64,000 bases of DNA from an uncultured Pluralibacter sp. (GCF_913775985.1 NZ_CAJYMB010000088.1:40556-104555), one strand, 5' to 3'; counted from the first letter of the stretch, positions 52,341-63,614 are shown. Program-made: numbers and translations. The notes: generated by a model from the sequence alone, not told the origin.

Positions 52341-53345
52341 ATGTTGAATACGCTGATTGTCGGCGCCAGCGGTTATGCCGGTGCTGAACTGGTAAATTAC
52401 ATAAATCGTCATCCGCAGATGACCATAACCGCTTTGACCGTCTCAGCGCAAAGCAATGATGCGGGAAAACGCATCTCTGACCTGCATCCGCAGCTGAAAG
52501 GGATTGTAGATTTGCCGCTGCAGCCGATGTCCGACATCCGCGAATTCAGCGCCGGCGTTGACGTGGTGTTTCTGGCGACGGCGCACGAGGTCAGCCACGA
52601 TCTTGCGCCGCAGTTTCTTGCCGAAGGCTGCGTTGTGTTCGACCTTTCTGGCGCTTTTCGCGTTAACGATATCGGGTTCTATGAGAAATATTACGGCTTC
52701 ACCCACCAGCATCCAAAGCTGCTGTCCCAGGCGGTTTACGGCCTGGCGGAGTGGAGCGGCACGGCGCTGAAAGACGCGGCGCTGATTGCGGTGCCGGGCT
52801 GCTATCCCACTGCGGCACAGCTGGCCCTAAAACCGCTGATCGATGCCGGGCTGCTGGATTTGAACCAGTGGCCGGTCATTAACGCCACCAGCGGCGTGAG
52901 CGGTGCCGGGCGCAAGGCGGCAATCTCCAACAGCTTCTGTGAAGTGAGCCTGCAGCCTTACGGTATCTTTAACCATCGCCATCATCCAGAAATTGCCACC
53001 CACCTCGGTGCCGACATTATTTTTACGCCGCATCTGGGTAACTTTAAGCGCGGTATTCTTGAAACCATCACCTGCCGCCTGACGCCGGGCGTCGATCGTC
53101 CGCAGATAGCGGACGCGCTCGGGGCCGCCTACGCGGATAAACCATTGGTGCGCCTGTACGACAGCGGCGTGCCGGCACTGAAAAACGTGGTTGGCCTGCC
53201 GTTTTGCGATATCGGCTTTGCCGTGCAGGGCGAGCATCTGATCCTCGTTGCGGCGGAAGATAATCTGCTGAAAGGTGCGGCCGCGCAGGCCGTACAGTGT
53301 GCCAATATTCGTTTCGGTTTTGCCGAAACCGAGTCTCTTCTCTGA
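52341..53345 (+). CDS. argC: N-acetyl-gamma-glutamyl-phosphate reductase
   Basis: A 334-residue NADPH-dependent reductase, third step of arginine synthesis. The Rossmann loop is [15 protein letters not shown] (residues 6-20) and the catalytic Cys is in [14 protein letters not shown] (about residue 154). [14 protein letters not shown] is a further family block. First gene of argCBH; argB starts within 15 bases of the stop. Confidence 0.98.
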   Translation: MLNTLIVGASGYAGAELVNYINRHPQMTITALTVSAQSNDAGKRISDLHPQLKGIVDLPLQPMSDIREFSAGVDVVFLATAHEVSHDLAPQFLAEGCVVFDLSGAFRVNDIGFYEKYYGFTHQHPKLLSQAVYGLAEWSGTALKDAALIAVPGCYPTAAQLALKPLIDAGLLDLNQWPVINATSGVSGAGRKAAISNSFCEVSLQPYGIFNHRHHPEIATHLGADIIFTPHLGNFKRGILETITCRLTPGVDRPQIADALGAAYADKPLVRLYDSGVPALKNVVGLPFCDIGFAVQGEHLILVAAEDNLLKGAAAQAVQCANIRFGFAETESLL

Positions 53346-53360
53346 ATGGATAACAGCGTA

Positions 53361-54134
53361 ATGAATCCTTTAATTATCAAACTTGGTGGCGTGCTGCTGG
53401 ACAGTGAAGAAGCGCTGGAGCGCTTGTTTACCGCGCTGGTTAACTATCGTGCCGAGCATCAGCGCCCGCTGGTGATTGTGCACGGCGGCGGCTGCGTGGT
53501 GGACGATTTGATGAAGCAGCTCAATCTGCCGGTGAAGAAGAAAAACGGCCTGCGGGTAACCCCGGCGGATCAAATCGACATTATTACCGGCGCGCTGGCA
53601 GGTATCGCCAATAAAACGCTGCTGGCGTGGGCGAAGAAGCACCAGATCGCTTCGGTTGGCCTGTATCTGGGTGACGGCGACAGCGTCAGCGTCACTCAGC
53701 TTGACGAAGAGCTTGGGCACGTTGGGCTGGCTAAGCCCGGGTCGGCAACACTGATTACCACGCTGCTGGAAGGCGGCTTCCTGCCGGTGGTCAGCTCAGT
53801 CGGCGTCACCGAAGATGGCAAACTGATGAATGTTAACGCCGATCAGGCAGCGACGGCGCTGGCCGCAACCCTGGGTGCAGACCTTATTCTGCTCTCGGAC
53901 GTGAGCGGTATTCTGGACGGCAAAGGCCAGCGCATCGCGGAGATGACCGCAGCGAAAGCGGAGCAGCTGATTGAGCAGGGCATCATTACTGACGGAATGA
54001 TCATCAAAGTTAACGCGGCTCTGGATGCTGCCCGCACGCTGGGTCGCCCCGTGGATATCGCCTCGTGGCGCCATGCGGAGCAGCTGCCGGCGCTGTTTAA
54101 CGGCACGCCAATCGGCACGCGGATCCTGGCATAA
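53361..54134 (+). CDS. argB: Acetylglutamate kinase
   Basis: A 257-residue amino-acid kinase phosphorylating N-acetylglutamate. [18 protein letters not shown] binds ATP (Lys8), [15 protein letters not shown] binds the substrate, and [16 protein letters not shown] closes the fold. [10 protein letters not shown] at 53361 is the homologous start (E. coli has MMNPL). An ATG at 53346, directly after the argC stop, would add five residues and cannot be excluded, since neither has a strong ribosome-binding site. Confidence 0.96.
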   Translation: MNPLIIKLGGVLLDSEEALERLFTALVNYRAEHQRPLVIVHGGGCVVDDLMKQLNLPVKKKNGLRVTPADQIDIITGALAGIANKTLLAWAKKHQIASVGLYLGDGDSVSVTQLDEELGHVGLAKPGSATLITTLLEGGFLPVVSSVGVTEDGKLMNVNADQAATALAATLGADLILLSDVSGILDGKGQRIAEMTAAKAEQLIEQGIITDGMIIKVNAALDAARTLGRPVDIASWRHAEQLPALFNGTPIGTRILA

Positions 54135-54194
54135 TATTTTTCTGTCTCTCCGCAGGAGAGCGCACAACACATCATATTTTAAAGGAAACAGCTT

Positions 54195-55568
54195 ATGGCA
54201 CTTTGGGGCGGGCGCTTTACTCAGGCAGCGGATCAGCGGTTTAAACAGTTCAACGACTCTTTACGCTTTGACTATCGTCTGGCGGAGCAGGATATCGTCG
54301 GATCGGTTGCCTGGTCAAAAGCGCTGGTTACCGTCGGCGTGCTGACCGCAGACGAGCAGCAGCAGCTTGAGGCGGCGCTCGGCACGCTGCTGGAAGAGGT
54401 GCGCGCCAATCCGCAGCAAATTCTCGAAAGCGATGCGGAAGATATACACAGCTGGGTGGAAGGCAAGCTGATCGATAAAGTGGGCCAGCTCGGCAAGAAG
54501 CTGCACACCGGGCGCAGCCGCAACGATCAGGTCGCCACCGACCTCAAACTGTGGTGTAAAGATGCCGTCACCGGGCTGCTGAGCGCGGTGCGCGAGCTGC
54601 AGAGCGCGCTGGTGGAAACTGCCCGCAACAACCAGGATGCGGTCATGCCAGGATATACCCACCTGCAGCGCGCCCAGCCGGTAACCTTTGCCCACTGGTG
54701 CCTGGCTTATGTGGAAATGCTGGCCCGCGATGAAAGCCGCCTGCACGATACCCTCAAGCGTCTCGACGTGAGCCCGCTGGGCTGCGGCGCGCTGGCGGGA
54801 ACTGCCTATGAAATCGATCGCCAGCAGCTGGCCGGCTGGCTGGGCTTTGCCTCTGCAACCCGTAACAGCCTCGATACCGTTTCCGACCGAGACCACGTGC
54901 TGGAACTGCTGTCCGACGCTTCCATCGGCATGGTGCATCTGTCGCGCTTTGCCGAAGACCTTATTTTCTTCAATACCGGTGAAGCGGGCTTCGTTGAGCT
55001 GTCCGATCGCGTCACCTCCGGATCCTCGCTGATGCCGCAGAAGAAAAACCCGGACGCGCTGGAGCTCATCCGCGGCAAGTGCGGGCGCGTTCAGGGCGCA
55101 CTGACCGGCATGATGATGACCTTGAAAGGCCTTCCGCTGGCGTACAACAAAGATATGCAGGAAGACAAAGAGGGGCTGTTTGACGCGCTGGATACCTGGA
55201 GCGACTGCCTGCACATGGCGGTGCTGGTGCTGGACGGGATTCAGGTTAAGCGCGAGCGCTGCCAGGATGCGGCGCAGCAGGGTTATGCCAACGCCACCGA
55301 GCTTGCAGACTACCTGGTGGCTAAAGGCATTCCGTTCCGCGAGGCGCACCATATCGTCGGTGAGGCCGTGGTAGAGGCTATTCGCCAGGGCAAGCCGCTG
55401 GAAGAACTCTCCCTGCCGGAGCTGCAGAAATTCAGCTCAAGCATTGGCGACGATGTCTATCCCATCCTGGCGCTGCAGTCCTGCCTGGATAAGCGGGCGG
55501 CCCAGGGGGGCGTATCGCCGAAGCAGGTAGCACAGGCCCTTGCGGCAGCGAAAAATCGTCTGGTGTAA
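54195..55568 (+). CDS. argH: Argininosuccinate lyase
   Basis: A 457-residue enzyme releasing arginine and fumarate from argininosuccinate. The superfamily signature [12 protein letters not shown] is at about residue 277, and [17 protein letters not shown] and [14 protein letters not shown] (catalytic His) are present. AAAGGAAACAGC precedes the ATG. Last gene of argCBH, 60 bases after argB. Confidence 0.98.
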   Translation: MALWGGRFTQAADQRFKQFNDSLRFDYRLAEQDIVGSVAWSKALVTVGVLTADEQQQLEAALGTLLEEVRANPQQILESDAEDIHSWVEGKLIDKVGQLGKKLHTGRSRNDQVATDLKLWCKDAVTGLLSAVRELQSALVETARNNQDAVMPGYTHLQRAQPVTFAHWCLAYVEMLARDESRLHDTLKRLDVSPLGCGALAGTAYEIDRQQLAGWLGFASATRNSLDTVSDRDHVLELLSDASIGMVHLSRFAEDLIFFNTGEAGFVELSDRVTSGSSLMPQKKNPDALELIRGKCGRVQGALTGMMMTLKGLPLAYNKDMQEDKEGLFDALDTWSDCLHMAVLVLDGIQVKRERCQDAAQQGYANATELADYLVAKGIPFREAHHIVGEAVVEAIRQGKPLEELSLPELQKFSSSIGDDVYPILALQSCLDKRAAQGGVSPKQVAQALAAAKNRLV

Positions 55569-55595
55569 AATTGCACCAGTCATTCACGATACCCG

Positions 55596-55620
55596 AGCCA
55601 GCTTCGCGCTGGCTTTTTTT
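55596..55620 (+). terminator. argCBH terminator
   Basis: AGCCAGC-TTCGC-GCTGGCT hairpin followed by seven T residues, 27 bases after argH. Confidence 0.92.
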
Positions 55621-55629
55621 ATGCAAAAA

Positions 55630-55742
55630 AAAGCGGACCGTCTTGGTCCGCAAAGTTCACGTTGGCTTTTGTTGTTCAGCATGAGAGGAAATTCTCTGAA
55701 CAGGTTAGTGGCATCAAGGGTTAAATGAGGTACCACTATTTT
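55630..55742 (-). ncRNA. oxyS: OxyS oxidative-stress small RNA
   Basis: On the minus strand the segments GTACCTCATTTAACCCTTGA and AAAGCCAACGTGAACTTTGC closely match E. coli OxyS, and the RNA ends in a GCGGACC/GGTCCGC terminator hairpin followed by T residues. Length is about 110 nt, as in E. coli. The first stem is built from different bases (TAGTGG with CCACTA) that still pair, so structure is conserved by compensating changes. OxyS is divergent from oxyR, induced by OxyR under peroxide, and represses fhlA, rpoS-linked and other mRNAs with Hfq. The 5' end is estimated. Confidence 0.88.
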
Positions 55743-55767
55743 GTGTTGATGATTATTGCCTGGAATG

Positions 55768-55825
55768 CTTGATAGGGATAATCGTTCGTTGCTATGCTAT
55801 CTATCGCCACGAACTATCGTGCGCT
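55768..55825. promoter_or_regulatory. Probable OxyR binding region between oxyS and oxyR
   Basis: Contains GATAG (55771) and then CTATC, ATCG and CTATCGT at roughly ten-base spacing, the pattern of the loose OxyR motif. Position is as in E. coli, where OxyR represses itself and activates oxyS from one site. Limits are approximate. Confidence 0.5.
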
Positions 55826-55837
55826 GGAGGATGAATA

Positions 55838-56755
55838 ATGAATATTCGCGATCTTGAATACCTCGTGGCGCTTGCCGAGCATCGCCACTTCCGCCGCGCG
55901 GCAGACTCATGCCACGTGAGCCAGCCAACGCTGAGCGGGCAAATCCGCAAGCTGGAAGACGAGCTTGGCGTGATGCTGCTGGAGCGAACCAGCCGCAAGG
56001 TGCTGTTTACCCAGGCAGGTCTGCTGCTGGTGGATCAGGCCCGCACCGTGCTGCGCGAGGTCAAAGTGCTCAAGGAGATGGCAAGCCAGCAGGGGGAAAC
56101 AATGTCTGGCCCGCTGCACATTGGTCTGATCCCGACCGTCGGTCCCTATCTGCTGCCGCTCATCATTCCGATGTTGCACCAGATGTTCCCCAAGCTTGAG
56201 ATGTACCTGCACGAAGCGCAAACCCAGCAGCTGCTGGCCCAGCTCGACAGCGGGAAGCTCGACTGCGCAATCCTGGCGCTGGTAAAAGAGAGCGAGGCCT
56301 TTATTGAGGTGCCGCTGTTCGACGAGCCGATGCTGCTGGCTATTTATGAAGATCATCCGTGGGCCGATCGCGATCGCGTCCCGATGTCCGATCTGGCGGG
56401 TGAAAAGCTGCTGATGCTGGAAGATGGCCACTGCCTGCGCGATCAGGCGATGGGGTTCTGCTTTGAAGCTGGTGCAGATGAAGATACGCATTTCCGCGCG
56501 ACCAGCCTGGAGACGCTGCGTAATATGGTGGCGGCGGGCAGCGGGATCACGCTGCTGCCGGCGCTGGCGGTTCCCGCCGAGCGCAAGCGAGATGGCGTGA
56601 TTTATCTGCCGTGCATTAAGCCGGAGCCGAGACGTACTATCGGACTGGTCTATCGCCCGGGCTCGCCGCTGCGCAGCCGCTATGAGCAGCTGGCAGAGGC
56701 CATCCGCGAATCAATGGATGGCCATTTCGACAAAGCGTTAAAAAAGGCGGTTTAA
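55838..56755 (+). CDS. oxyR: Peroxide-sensing regulator OxyR
   Basis: A 305-residue LysR-type activator. The N-terminal helix-turn-helix is [19 protein letters not shown] (about residues 18-36). The redox pair Cys199 and Cys208 is intact in [18 protein letters not shown], so the disulfide switch should work. It controls oxyS and katG in this window. It ends overlapping the convergent sthA by 18 bases. Confidence 0.98.
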   Translation: MNIRDLEYLVALAEHRHFRRAADSCHVSQPTLSGQIRKLEDELGVMLLERTSRKVLFTQAGLLLVDQARTVLREVKVLKEMASQQGETMSGPLHIGLIPTVGPYLLPLIIPMLHQMFPKLEMYLHEAQTQQLLAQLDSGKLDCAILALVKESEAFIEVPLFDEPMLLAIYEDHPWADRDRVPMSDLAGEKLLMLEDGHCLRDQAMGFCFEAGADEDTHFRATSLETLRNMVAAGSGITLLPALAVPAERKRDGVIYLPCIKPEPRRTIGLVYRPGSPLRSRYEQLAEAIRESMDGHFDKALKKAV

Positions 56756-58138
56756 ACCGTTGAGAGCCGCAACCCGATAGGCTTCCGCCATTGTCGGGTA
56801 ATTGAAGGTGGTGTTAACAAAGTACTCGATGGTGTTACCGCCGCCTTTCTGCTCCATAATCGCCTGGCCGATGTGAATAATCTCGGCCGCGCGTTCGCCA
56901 AAGCAGTGGATCCCCAGGATCTCCTTCGTTTCCCGATGAAACAGGATCTTCAGCGTGCCGACGTTCATGCCGACGATTTGCGCCCGCGCCAGGTGCTTAA
57001 ACTGCGCCCGACCCACTTCATAAGGCACTTTCATCGCCGTCAGCTGCTGTTCGGTTTTCCCGACGGAGCTAATTTCCGGAATGGTATAAATACCGGTTGG
57101 AATGTCTTCCACCAGGTGAGCTGTCGCTTCGCCTTTCGCTACTGCCTGCGCGGCAATACGTCCCTGATCGTAGGCGGCCGAGGCCAGGCTTGGATAGCCG
57201 ATAACATCGCCCACGGCGTAAATATGCGGTACCGCCGTCTGGTACATGCTGTTTACCTTCAGCAGGCCGCGGCTGTCGGCCTGCAGGCCGACGTTTTCCA
57301 GCGCCAGCGTGTCGGTATTACCGGTGCGGCCGTTGGCGAACAGGATGCAGTCAGCTTTTAGCTTTTTGCCGGATTTAAGGTGCATGATCGCACCGTCGTC
57401 GGCGCCTTCAATCTTCTCGTACTCTTCGTTGTGGCGAATCACCACGCCGTTATTCCAGAAGTGATAGGAGAGCGAGTCGGACATCTCCTGATCGAGGAAG
57501 GCCAGCAGGCGGTCGCGGGTGTTGATTAAATCTACTTTGACCTCCATACCGCGGAAAATCGACGCATATTCGCAGCCGATAACCCCGGCGCCGTAAATAA
57601 TTACGTGGCGCGGCTCGTGGTGCAGGTCAAGGATAGAGTCGCTGTCGTAAATGCGGGGATGGTTAAAGTCTACGTCTGCAGGGCGGTAAGGGCGCGAACC
57701 GCAGGCGATGACAAATTTTTCGGCGCTGATGGTTTCAACAGATCCATCGTGGCACTTCAGGGCAATGGTGTGTTCATCAACAAAGTGGGCGTCGCCCTGC
57801 AGCATTTCGCAGTGGTTGCGCTCGTAAAATCCCTGGCGCATGCGGGTTTGCTGGTTAATGACGCTGTCGGCATGATTAAGGATGTCGGCAAAGGAGGAGC
57901 GGAGAAGTCGGGTGTGGTCGCTGTATAAAGGGTTCTGGTTAAACTCGATGATTCGGCTGACCGCGTGGCGGAGCGCTTTTGACGGGATAGTGCCCCAGTG
58001 GGTACAGCCGCCGCCGACATTGTGGTAGCGCTCGATAACGGCAACGCGCATTCCCTGTTTAACCAGCCCCATTGAAGCCCCTTCACCGCCGGGGCCGGAG
58101 CCAATTACTATTACATCATAATCATAGGTATCTGACAT
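56738..58138 (-). CDS. sthA: Soluble pyridine nucleotide transhydrogenase
   Basis: A 466-residue flavoprotein that transfers hydride from NADPH to NAD+, using up excess NADPH. FAD binds at [19 protein letters not shown] (about residue 9). The site corresponding to the redox disulfide of related reductases reads [13 protein letters not shown], with Thr in place of the second Cys, as expected for transhydrogenases. The NAD(P) loop is [14 protein letters not shown]. Its last 18 bases overlap the end of oxyR on the other strand. Confidence 0.98.
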   Translation of the reverse strand: MSDTYDYDVIVIGSGPGGEGASMGLVKQGMRVAVIERYHNVGGGCTHWGTIPSKALRHAVSRIIEFNQNPLYSDHTRLLRSSFADILNHADSVINQQTRMRQGFYERNHCEMLQGDAHFVDEHTIALKCHDGSVETISAEKFVIACGSRPYRPADVDFNHPRIYDSDSILDLHHEPRHVIIYGAGVIGCEYASIFRGMEVKVDLINTRDRLLAFLDQEMSDSLSYHFWNNGVVIRHNEEYEKIEGADDGAIMHLKSGKKLKADCILFANGRTGNTDTLALENVGLQADSRGLLKVNSMYQTAVPHIYAVGDVIGYPSLASAAYDQGRIAAQAVAKGEATAHLVEDIPTGIYTIPEISSVGKTEQQLTAMKVPYEVGRAQFKHLARAQIVGMNVGTLKILFHRETKEILGIHCFGERAAEIIHIGQAIMEQKGGGNTIEYFVNTTFNYPTMAEAYRVAALNGLNRLF

Positions 58139-58393
58139 GGTGGGGTTTACCTGCTCTTATACGTAAAATCAACATAATGGTAACATCGCTGAGACGTTTA
58201 CCCAATTATCGCTGCGTATTTTGGCATCAAAAGAGCACAAACTCCTCATCCCTGCATCACGCTTTTTACTGCAAGTAATACGCAAAGGCGCTGATTTTTC
58301 GGATTAATAATCATTCACAATCCATCGTTAAACGATCATTTTCATTCTCTGGTATAGTGCCTGACTGGCAGAGGGAAGGATTCAGATATCGTG

Positions 58394-59026
58394 ATGGGCG
58401 TAAGAGCGCTACAAAAAGAGAAAACCCGCCGTTCGCTGGTGGAAGCCGCATTTAGCCAGCTGAGTGCGGAACGTAGTTTTGCCAGCCTGAGCCTTCGGGA
58501 AGTTGCCCGCGAGGCGGGCATTGCACCAACTTCTTTCTATCGCCATTTCCGCGACGTTGACGAGCTTGGGCTGACGATGGTCGATGAGAGCGGGCTGATG
58601 CTGCGCCAGCTGATGCGCCAGGCGCGCCAGCGCATTGCTAAAGGCGGCAGCGTTATCCGCACCTCGGTTTCAACGTTTATGGAATTTATCGGTAATAACC
58701 CGAATGCTTTCCGACTGCTGTTGCGCGAGCGTTCAGGCACGTCGGCGGCGTTTCGTGCGGCGGTCGCCAGGGAAATTCAGCATTTTATCGCTGAACTTGC
58801 GGACTATCTGGAAATCGAAAATCACATGCCGCGCGCCTTTACCGAAGCGCAGGCGGAAGCGATGGTGACTATTGTCTTTAGCGCCGGCGCCGAAGCGCTG
58901 GATGTCACCCCCGAGCAGCGCCTGCAGCTCGAGGAGCGGCTGGTGCTGCAGCTGCGGATGATTTCCAAAGGGGCTTACTACTGGTATCGCCGCGAGCAGG
59001 AAAAGACAGCCCATCACGGCGGGTAA
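58394..59026 (+). CDS. fabR: Unsaturated fatty-acid synthesis repressor FabR
   Basis: A 210-residue TetR-family repressor of fabA and fabB that senses the ratio of unsaturated to saturated acyl thioesters. The helix-turn-helix is [19 protein letters not shown] (about residues 36-54). The ATG at 58394 ([10 protein letters not shown]) is used; a GTG directly before it is possible. AGAGGGAAGG lies upstream. The C-terminus differs from E. coli after EKTA. yijD follows 34 bases later on the same strand. Confidence 0.96.
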   Translation: MGVRALQKEKTRRSLVEAAFSQLSAERSFASLSLREVAREAGIAPTSFYRHFRDVDELGLTMVDESGLMLRQLMRQARQRIAKGGSVIRTSVSTFMEFIGNNPNAFRLLLRERSGTSAAFRAAVAREIQHFIAELADYLEIENHMPRAFTEAQAEAMVTIVFSAGAEALDVTPEQRLQLEERLVLQLRMISKGAYYWYRREQEKTAHHGG

Positions 59027-59060
59027 CTCTATTTTTGAGTAAGTGAAGGATGAGTGAGTA

Positions 59061-59420
59061 ATGAAACAGACTGGTCAAGATAAAGGTACATTGCTGCTGG
59101 CGCTCATCGCCGGCCTGTCAATTAACGGAACGTTTGCTGCGCTGTTCAGCTCCATTGTGCCGTTTTCCGTATTCCCCATTATTTCCCTGGTGCTGGCGAT
59201 TTACTGCCTGCATCAGCGCTATCAAAACCGCACCATGCCGCTGGGGCTGCCAGGGCTTTCTGCCGCCTGCTTTATTTTAGGCGTGCTGCTTTTCAGTACC
59301 GTTGTACGGGCTGAATACCCGGATATCGGATCTAACTTTTTCCCGGCGGTGCTGTCGGTCATTATGGTTTTCTGGATAGGCTACCGGCTGCGGAACCATA
59401 AAGCGGATACGGCGGAATAA
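59061..59420 (+). CDS. yijD: Inner-membrane protein YijD
   Basis: A 119-residue protein of unknown function, the same length as E. coli YijD. Four hydrophobic segments are visible: about 10-30, 33-50, 60-80 and 90-108. It is co-oriented with fabR and probably shares its transcript, which is also the E. coli arrangement. GAAGGATGAGTG precedes the ATG. Confidence 0.93.
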   Translation: MKQTGQDKGTLLLALIAGLSINGTFAALFSSIVPFSVFPIISLVLAIYCLHQRYQNRTMPLGLPGLSAACFILGVLLFSTVVRAEYPDIGSNFFPAVLSVIMVFWIGYRLRNHKADTAE

Positions 59421-59433
59421 TTCTCAGTGGTTC

Positions 59434-59454
59434 GGGCTGGCGCAAAGCCAGCCC
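59434..59454. terminator. Hairpin between yijD and trmA
   Basis: GGGCTGGC-GCAAA-GCCAGCCC, a perfect eight-pair stem between the convergent genes. Flanking A/T is limited (GGAAAATC to the right), so it may work mainly on trmA transcripts, where the minus strand reads into TTTT-poor sequence; strength is uncertain. Confidence 0.6.
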
Positions 59455-59462
59455 GGAAAATC

Positions 59463-60563
59463 TTACTTCTTCGTCAGCCAGACGCCGCACTCCATGTGGT
59501 GGGTGTACGGGAACTGATCGAACAGTGCCAGGCGCGCAACCCTGTGCGTTTTTCCTAATGTCTCCAGGTTCTTACACAGCGTTTCCGGGTTACAGGAAAT
59601 ATAGAGAATGTTGGGGTAGCCCTGCACCATCTTCTCCGTTTCGCTGTCCAGCCCGCTGCGCGGCGGATCGACGAAAATCGTCTCGCACTGATAGCTCTTC
59701 AAATCGATGCCCTGCAGACGGTGGAACTGCCGCACGCCGGTCATGGCCTGAGTAAACTCCTCCGCCGACATGCGAACGATCTGCACGTTGTCGATGTGGT
59801 TAGCGGCAATGTTGTACTGCGCCGCAGCCACCGACGGTTTGGCAATTTCGGTCGCCAGCACGCGATTGAAGTTGCGGGCCAGGGCGAGCGAGAAGTTACC
59901 GTTGCCGCAGTACAGCTCCAGCAGATCGCCGGTAGCATGCTGCGTCACGCTCTGCGCCCACTCCAGCATCTGGATATTCATCGCGGCGTTAGGCTGGGTA
60001 AAGCTGTTCTCGACCTGGCGATAGATCATCTCGCGGCCGCCGATCGGCAGGCGCTCGTCCACGTAATCCCTGTCGAGCTCAATTTTGGTTTTCGTTGCCC
60101 GGCCTATTAGCTGCACGTTTAGGCCGCTGGCTCTTAAGGCGTCGCGCAGGCGGGTAGCCGCTGCCGTCCACTCATCATCCAGCTTTTTATGATACAGCAG
60201 CGAGACGATCGCCTGGTTGCTGACGGTGGTCAGGTAGTCCACCTGGAACAGCTTGTGACGCAGGTTTTTGTCGGTTTTCACGCCGTCAATAATTGCCGTC
60301 ATCAGCACGTTGATCAGCTCGCTGGCTGCCGGAAACGTGTCGACGCGAATACGCTGTTTTGTCGCCTGATCGAACATGATGTGGTACAGGTTATCGCCGT
60401 CGTGCCATAGCCGAAATTCCGCCCGCATGCGGTAGTGGCTGACGGGCGAGCGAAAGACCTCCGGCACAGGCGCGTCGTGCGCGGCCATCATGCTCTGCAG
60501 ACGGACAACTTTTTCCGCCAGCTGGGCTTCATACTGTTCTGTCGGCAGGTGTTCGGGGGTCAT
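59463..60563 (-). CDS. trmA: tRNA (uracil-5-)-methyltransferase
   Basis: A 366-residue SAM-dependent enzyme that makes 5-methyluridine at position 54 of tRNA (and a site in tmRNA). The SAM-binding motif is [16 protein letters not shown] (about residue 213). The catalytic Cys is in [17 protein letters not shown] (about 324), and DPPRSGLD is also conserved. The start [15 protein letters not shown] at 60563 is homologous; upstream frame is rejected. Divergent from btuB. Confidence 0.98.
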   Translation of the reverse strand: MTPEHLPTEQYEAQLAEKVVRLQSMMAAHDAPVPEVFRSPVSHYRMRAEFRLWHDGDNLYHIMFDQATKQRIRVDTFPAASELINVLMTAIIDGVKTDKNLRHKLFQVDYLTTVSNQAIVSLLYHKKLDDEWTAAATRLRDALRASGLNVQLIGRATKTKIELDRDYVDERLPIGGREMIYRQVENSFTQPNAAMNIQMLEWAQSVTQHATGDLLELYCGNGNFSLALARNFNRVLATEIAKPSVAAAQYNIAANHIDNVQIVRMSAEEFTQAMTGVRQFHRLQGIDLKSYQCETIFVDPPRSGLDSETEKMVQGYPNILYISCNPETLCKNLETLGKTHRVARLALFDQFPYTHHMECGVWLTKK

Positions 60564-60615
60564 AGCGCTTCCTGAATAAGAGAAATTACGCGGGGGATTG
60601 TAGGGGATGAAACTA

Positions 60616-60663
60616 CGATGTCCAGACTTTATCCAGCGTAGCTGTCTGGACATCTAAACGGTT
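60616..60663. promoter_or_regulatory. Possible MetJ boxes between trmA and btuB
   Basis: Six 8-mers in one register: CGATGTCC, AGACTTTA, TCCAGCGT, AGCTGTCT, GGACATCT, AAACGGTT. Matches to AGACGTCT are five, five, two, six, six and five of eight. The same bases also form a dyad TGTCCAGAC...GTCTGGACA. Weaker than the metB and metF operators. Confidence 0.4.
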
Positions 60664-60905
60664 ATGAATGTAACATTCTGCTTCCGGTCTCAGCGAGTGA
60701 AAAGGGAATCCAGTGCAAATCTGGAGCTGACGCGCAGCGGTAAAGACTGGCGGGATGAGTAATAAAGACACTGCGGCAACGTGGGAAGTCGTCATCCACA
60801 ACACGCCACCAAGCCCGAAGACCTGCCGGAGTACGTCGCAACGGATGCTCATCATCGCGAATTAATGATGGGGCCGGCGGCATCCTTCTTATTATCTGGA
60901 TGCTT
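60664..60905 (+). promoter_or_regulatory. Cobalamin (B12) riboswitch of btuB
   Basis: The btuB leader carries the conserved AdoCbl aptamer landmarks in order: GGGAATCCAGTGCAAATC near 60702, GCTGACGCGCAGCGGTAA near 60727, and the B12 box AAGCCCGAAGACCTGCCGG at 60811-60829. The downstream GGGGCCGGCGGCATCC near the start can pair to hide the ribosome-binding site. B12 would lower btuB translation. Confidence 0.92.
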
Positions 60906-60910
60906 TAAAA

Positions 60911-62767
60911 ATGATTAAAAAAATCTCGCTGCTGACGGCGTTCTCCGTCACGGCTTTTTCGGGGTGGGCGCAGGATGGCGGCTCAGAGACTTTGGTGGTG
61001 ACAGCAAACCGTTTTCAACAGCCGGTGAATACGGTATTGGCGTCTAATTCTATTGTTACGCGGGAAGATATTGAGCGCTGGCAGGCGAAAAGCATCGTTG
61101 AAGTGATGTCTCGTCTGCCTGGTGTTGATATTGCTCAAAATGGTGGATTAGGGGCCAGTTCATCGACATTTATTCGGGGAACGGAATCTCGCCATGTTTT
61201 AGTGCTTATTGATGGTATACCGCTTAATAACGCAGGTATCAGTAACGTTCCTGATTTAAGTCAGATACCTGTCTCTCTGGTGCAGCGGATTGAATACATT
61301 CGAGGCCCAAGATCGGCACTTTATGGTTCAGATGCCATTGGTGGCGTTATCAATATTATTACGGGCCGTGACAACCCGGGCGGTGAAGTTTCCGCGGGGA
61401 TTGGTTCTAAGGGCTATCAAAGCTACGACGGCTCTTTTCAGCACCAGTTTGATAAAACTAAAGTCACTCTGGGTGGCAACTATACTTACACGCACGGCTT
61501 TAATATTGATGCTAAGGATGCACCATCTCAGCCTGACCGTGATGGATTTATGAGCAAATCAATTTTTGGTTCAGTAGAGCAGCAGATTACCGAAAGTATC
61601 AATGGGTTCGTTCGTGGTTTCGGCTATGACAATCGTACTGCTTATGACGGGTATGATCACTATGATAGCAATTTTATGGTTGATGGTACCCCTGATACTC
61701 GCCAGTTATATAGTCAGAACTGGGATATGGGGTTACGTTACAGTCAGGGTATTTATCAATCGCAACTTGTTACTGGTTATGGCCGTAGCAAGGACCTGAA
61801 CTATGATCCAAAAAAGGGTCGTTATGCCACATCAGCAACAATGGACGATGTGAAGCAATATACTGCTCAATGGCTGAATACCTTTACTGTTGGGCACGGT
61901 AATATCGGTGCTGGTTTTGACTGGAAAAAGCAAAAAACCAAAGCCGGAACAGGTTATTTGAATCAAGGATATGAACAGCGTAATTCAGGAGTATTTCTTT
62001 CCGCCACGCAGCAGTTTGATAGCTTGACGCTAGAAGGCGCCGCGCGAAATGACGACGATTCCAATTTTGGTCACCATAACACCTGGCAGACGAGTGCTGG
62101 ATGGGAGTTTGTTGAGGGCTACCGCATCATCGGCTCTTATGGTACAGCCTATAAAGCTCCCACTATGAGTCAAATCCACAGTGCGGATTACGGAAATCCC
62201 GATCTCAAGCCTGAAAAAAGCAAACAGTGGGAAGGTGGTTTTGAGGGACTTACAGGCCCAATAAACTGGCGAGTAACAGGTTATCGAAACGATGTAAATA
62301 ACCTGATTGAGAGCGATCCCCGTACCTTTCACTTCTACAATACGGGTAAAGCACGTATTAAAGGTATCGAGGCGACGGCTCAGTTTGATACAGGGATAGT
62401 GGCGCATCAAATTTCGTATGATTATGTTGATCCTCGTAATGCTAAAACGGACGAAGTGTTGGCTCGTCGTTCTAAGCAACAGGTTAAATATCAGTTAGAC
62501 TGGCAGGCGATGGCTCTGAACTGGAATGTTGCTTACCGTTATCTTGGCACACGCTATGATGTCGCTTATGACCCAAATACATACTCTTCAGAACGTATGA
62601 AAATGGGCGGCGTCAGCCTATGGGATCTCGCGGTTTCATATCCGGTCACAACACACCTGACGGTTCGTGGTAAAATTGCCAACCTGTTCGATAAAGATTA
62701 TGAGACAGTTTATGGCTACCAAACTGCAGGACGGGAATACAACTTGTCTGGCAGCTACACCTTCTGA
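60911..62767 (+). CDS. btuB: TonB-dependent vitamin B12 outer-membrane receptor
   Basis: A 618-residue outer-membrane protein that imports cobalamins using TonB. It has a signal peptide (residues 1-20, ending GWAQ), a TonB box (ETLVVTANR, about 26-34), a plug domain up to about residue 150 ([30 protein letters not shown]) and a 22-strand barrel ending in the required C-terminal Phe (GSYTF). Colicins E and phage BF23 use BtuB in E. coli. The gene is much AT-richer than its neighbours (25 G/C of 60 at 61801-61860). It overlaps murI by 56 bases. Regulated by the riboswitch upstream. Confidence 0.97.
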   Translation: MIKKISLLTAFSVTAFSGWAQDGGSETLVVTANRFQQPVNTVLASNSIVTREDIERWQAKSIVEVMSRLPGVDIAQNGGLGASSSTFIRGTESRHVLVLIDGIPLNNAGISNVPDLSQIPVSLVQRIEYIRGPRSALYGSDAIGGVINIITGRDNPGGEVSAGIGSKGYQSYDGSFQHQFDKTKVTLGGNYTYTHGFNIDAKDAPSQPDRDGFMSKSIFGSVEQQITESINGFVRGFGYDNRTAYDGYDHYDSNFMVDGTPDTRQLYSQNWDMGLRYSQGIYQSQLVTGYGRSKDLNYDPKKGRYATSATMDDVKQYTAQWLNTFTVGHGNIGAGFDWKKQKTKAGTGYLNQGYEQRNSGVFLSATQQFDSLTLEGAARNDDDSNFGHHNTWQTSAGWEFVEGYRIIGSYGTAYKAPTMSQIHSADYGNPDLKPEKSKQWEGGFEGLTGPINWRVTGYRNDVNNLIESDPRTFHFYNTGKARIKGIEATAQFDTGIVAHQISYDYVDPRNAKTDEVLARRSKQQVKYQLDWQAMALNWNVAYRYLGTRYDVAYDPNTYSSERMKMGGVSLWDLAVSYPVTTHLTVRGKIANLFDKDYETVYGYQTAGREYNLSGSYTF

Positions 62768-63563
62768 TCCACGCCCCACCGTGCTGGTTTTTGATTCCGG
62801 CGTTGGTGGGCTGTCGGTCTATGATGAGATCCGGCACTTGCTGCCGGATCTGCATTTCCTCTATGTCTTCGACAACGTGGCCTTTCCCTACGGTGAAAAG
62901 AGCGAAGATTTTATCGTTGAGCGCGTGCTTGAAATCGTGACTGCTGTACAGGCCCGCTATCCTCTGGCGTTAGCTGTGATTGCCTGTAACACGGCCAGCA
63001 CGGTTTCACTACCCGCTCTGCGTGACAAATTTACTTTTCCGGTCGTCGGCGTGGTGCCCGCGATCAAACCGGCGGCAAGGCTAACGGCTAACGGCGTTGT
63101 AGGATTGCTGGCCACCCGCGGAACGGTGAAACGTCCTTATACTCTGGAGCTCATTAACCGCTTTGCCCACGAATGCCATATTGAAATGCTCGGGTCGGCG
63201 GAACTGGTCGAGCTGGCCGAGGCGAAGCTTCACGGAGAACCTGTTCCTCTTGACGAGCTGCGCCGCATCCTGCGTCCGTGGCTGAGAATGCAGGAGCCGC
63301 CGGATACGGTGGTGCTGGGATGTACCCATTTTCCGCTTTTACTGGACGAGCTTAAGGCTGTATTGCCTGAAGGCACGCGGCTAGTGGATTCCGGAGCGGC
63401 AATCGCCCGCAGGACGGCCTGGCTGCTGGAGCACGAGGCGCCAGAGGCGGGATCATCCGAAGACAACATTGCCTTCTGTCTGGCGCTTACGCCTGAAACT
63501 GCACAACTTTTGCCCGTTTTACAGCGATATGGCTTTGAAAGGCTTGAAATGCTGACTGTTTAA
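62712..63563 (+). CDS. murI: Glutamate racemase
   Basis: A 283-residue enzyme making D-glutamate for peptidoglycan. The two catalytic Cys are in [12 protein letters not shown] (about residue 91) and [13 protein letters not shown] (about 203). [17 protein letters not shown] is the N-terminal signature. The start MATKLQDGN at 62712 matches E. coli and lies inside the 3' end of btuB, as in E. coli. Followed by the rRNA promoter region. Confidence 0.98.
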   Translation: MATKLQDGNTTCLAATPSDPRPTVLVFDSGVGGLSVYDEIRHLLPDLHFLYVFDNVAFPYGEKSEDFIVERVLEIVTAVQARYPLALAVIACNTASTVSLPALRDKFTFPVVGVVPAIKPAARLTANGVVGLLATRGTVKRPYTLELINRFAHECHIEMLGSAELVELAEAKLHGEPVPLDELRRILRPWLRMQEPPDTVVLGCTHFPLLLDELKAVLPEGTRLVDSGAAIARRTAWLLEHEAPEAGSSEDNIAFCLALTPETAQLLPVLQRYGFERLEMLTV

Positions 63564-63614
63564 GGCTGTTTTGAACAAAAAAAAGGCGGTTGAAAAGTTT
63601 TTTTAAAACAGGGC

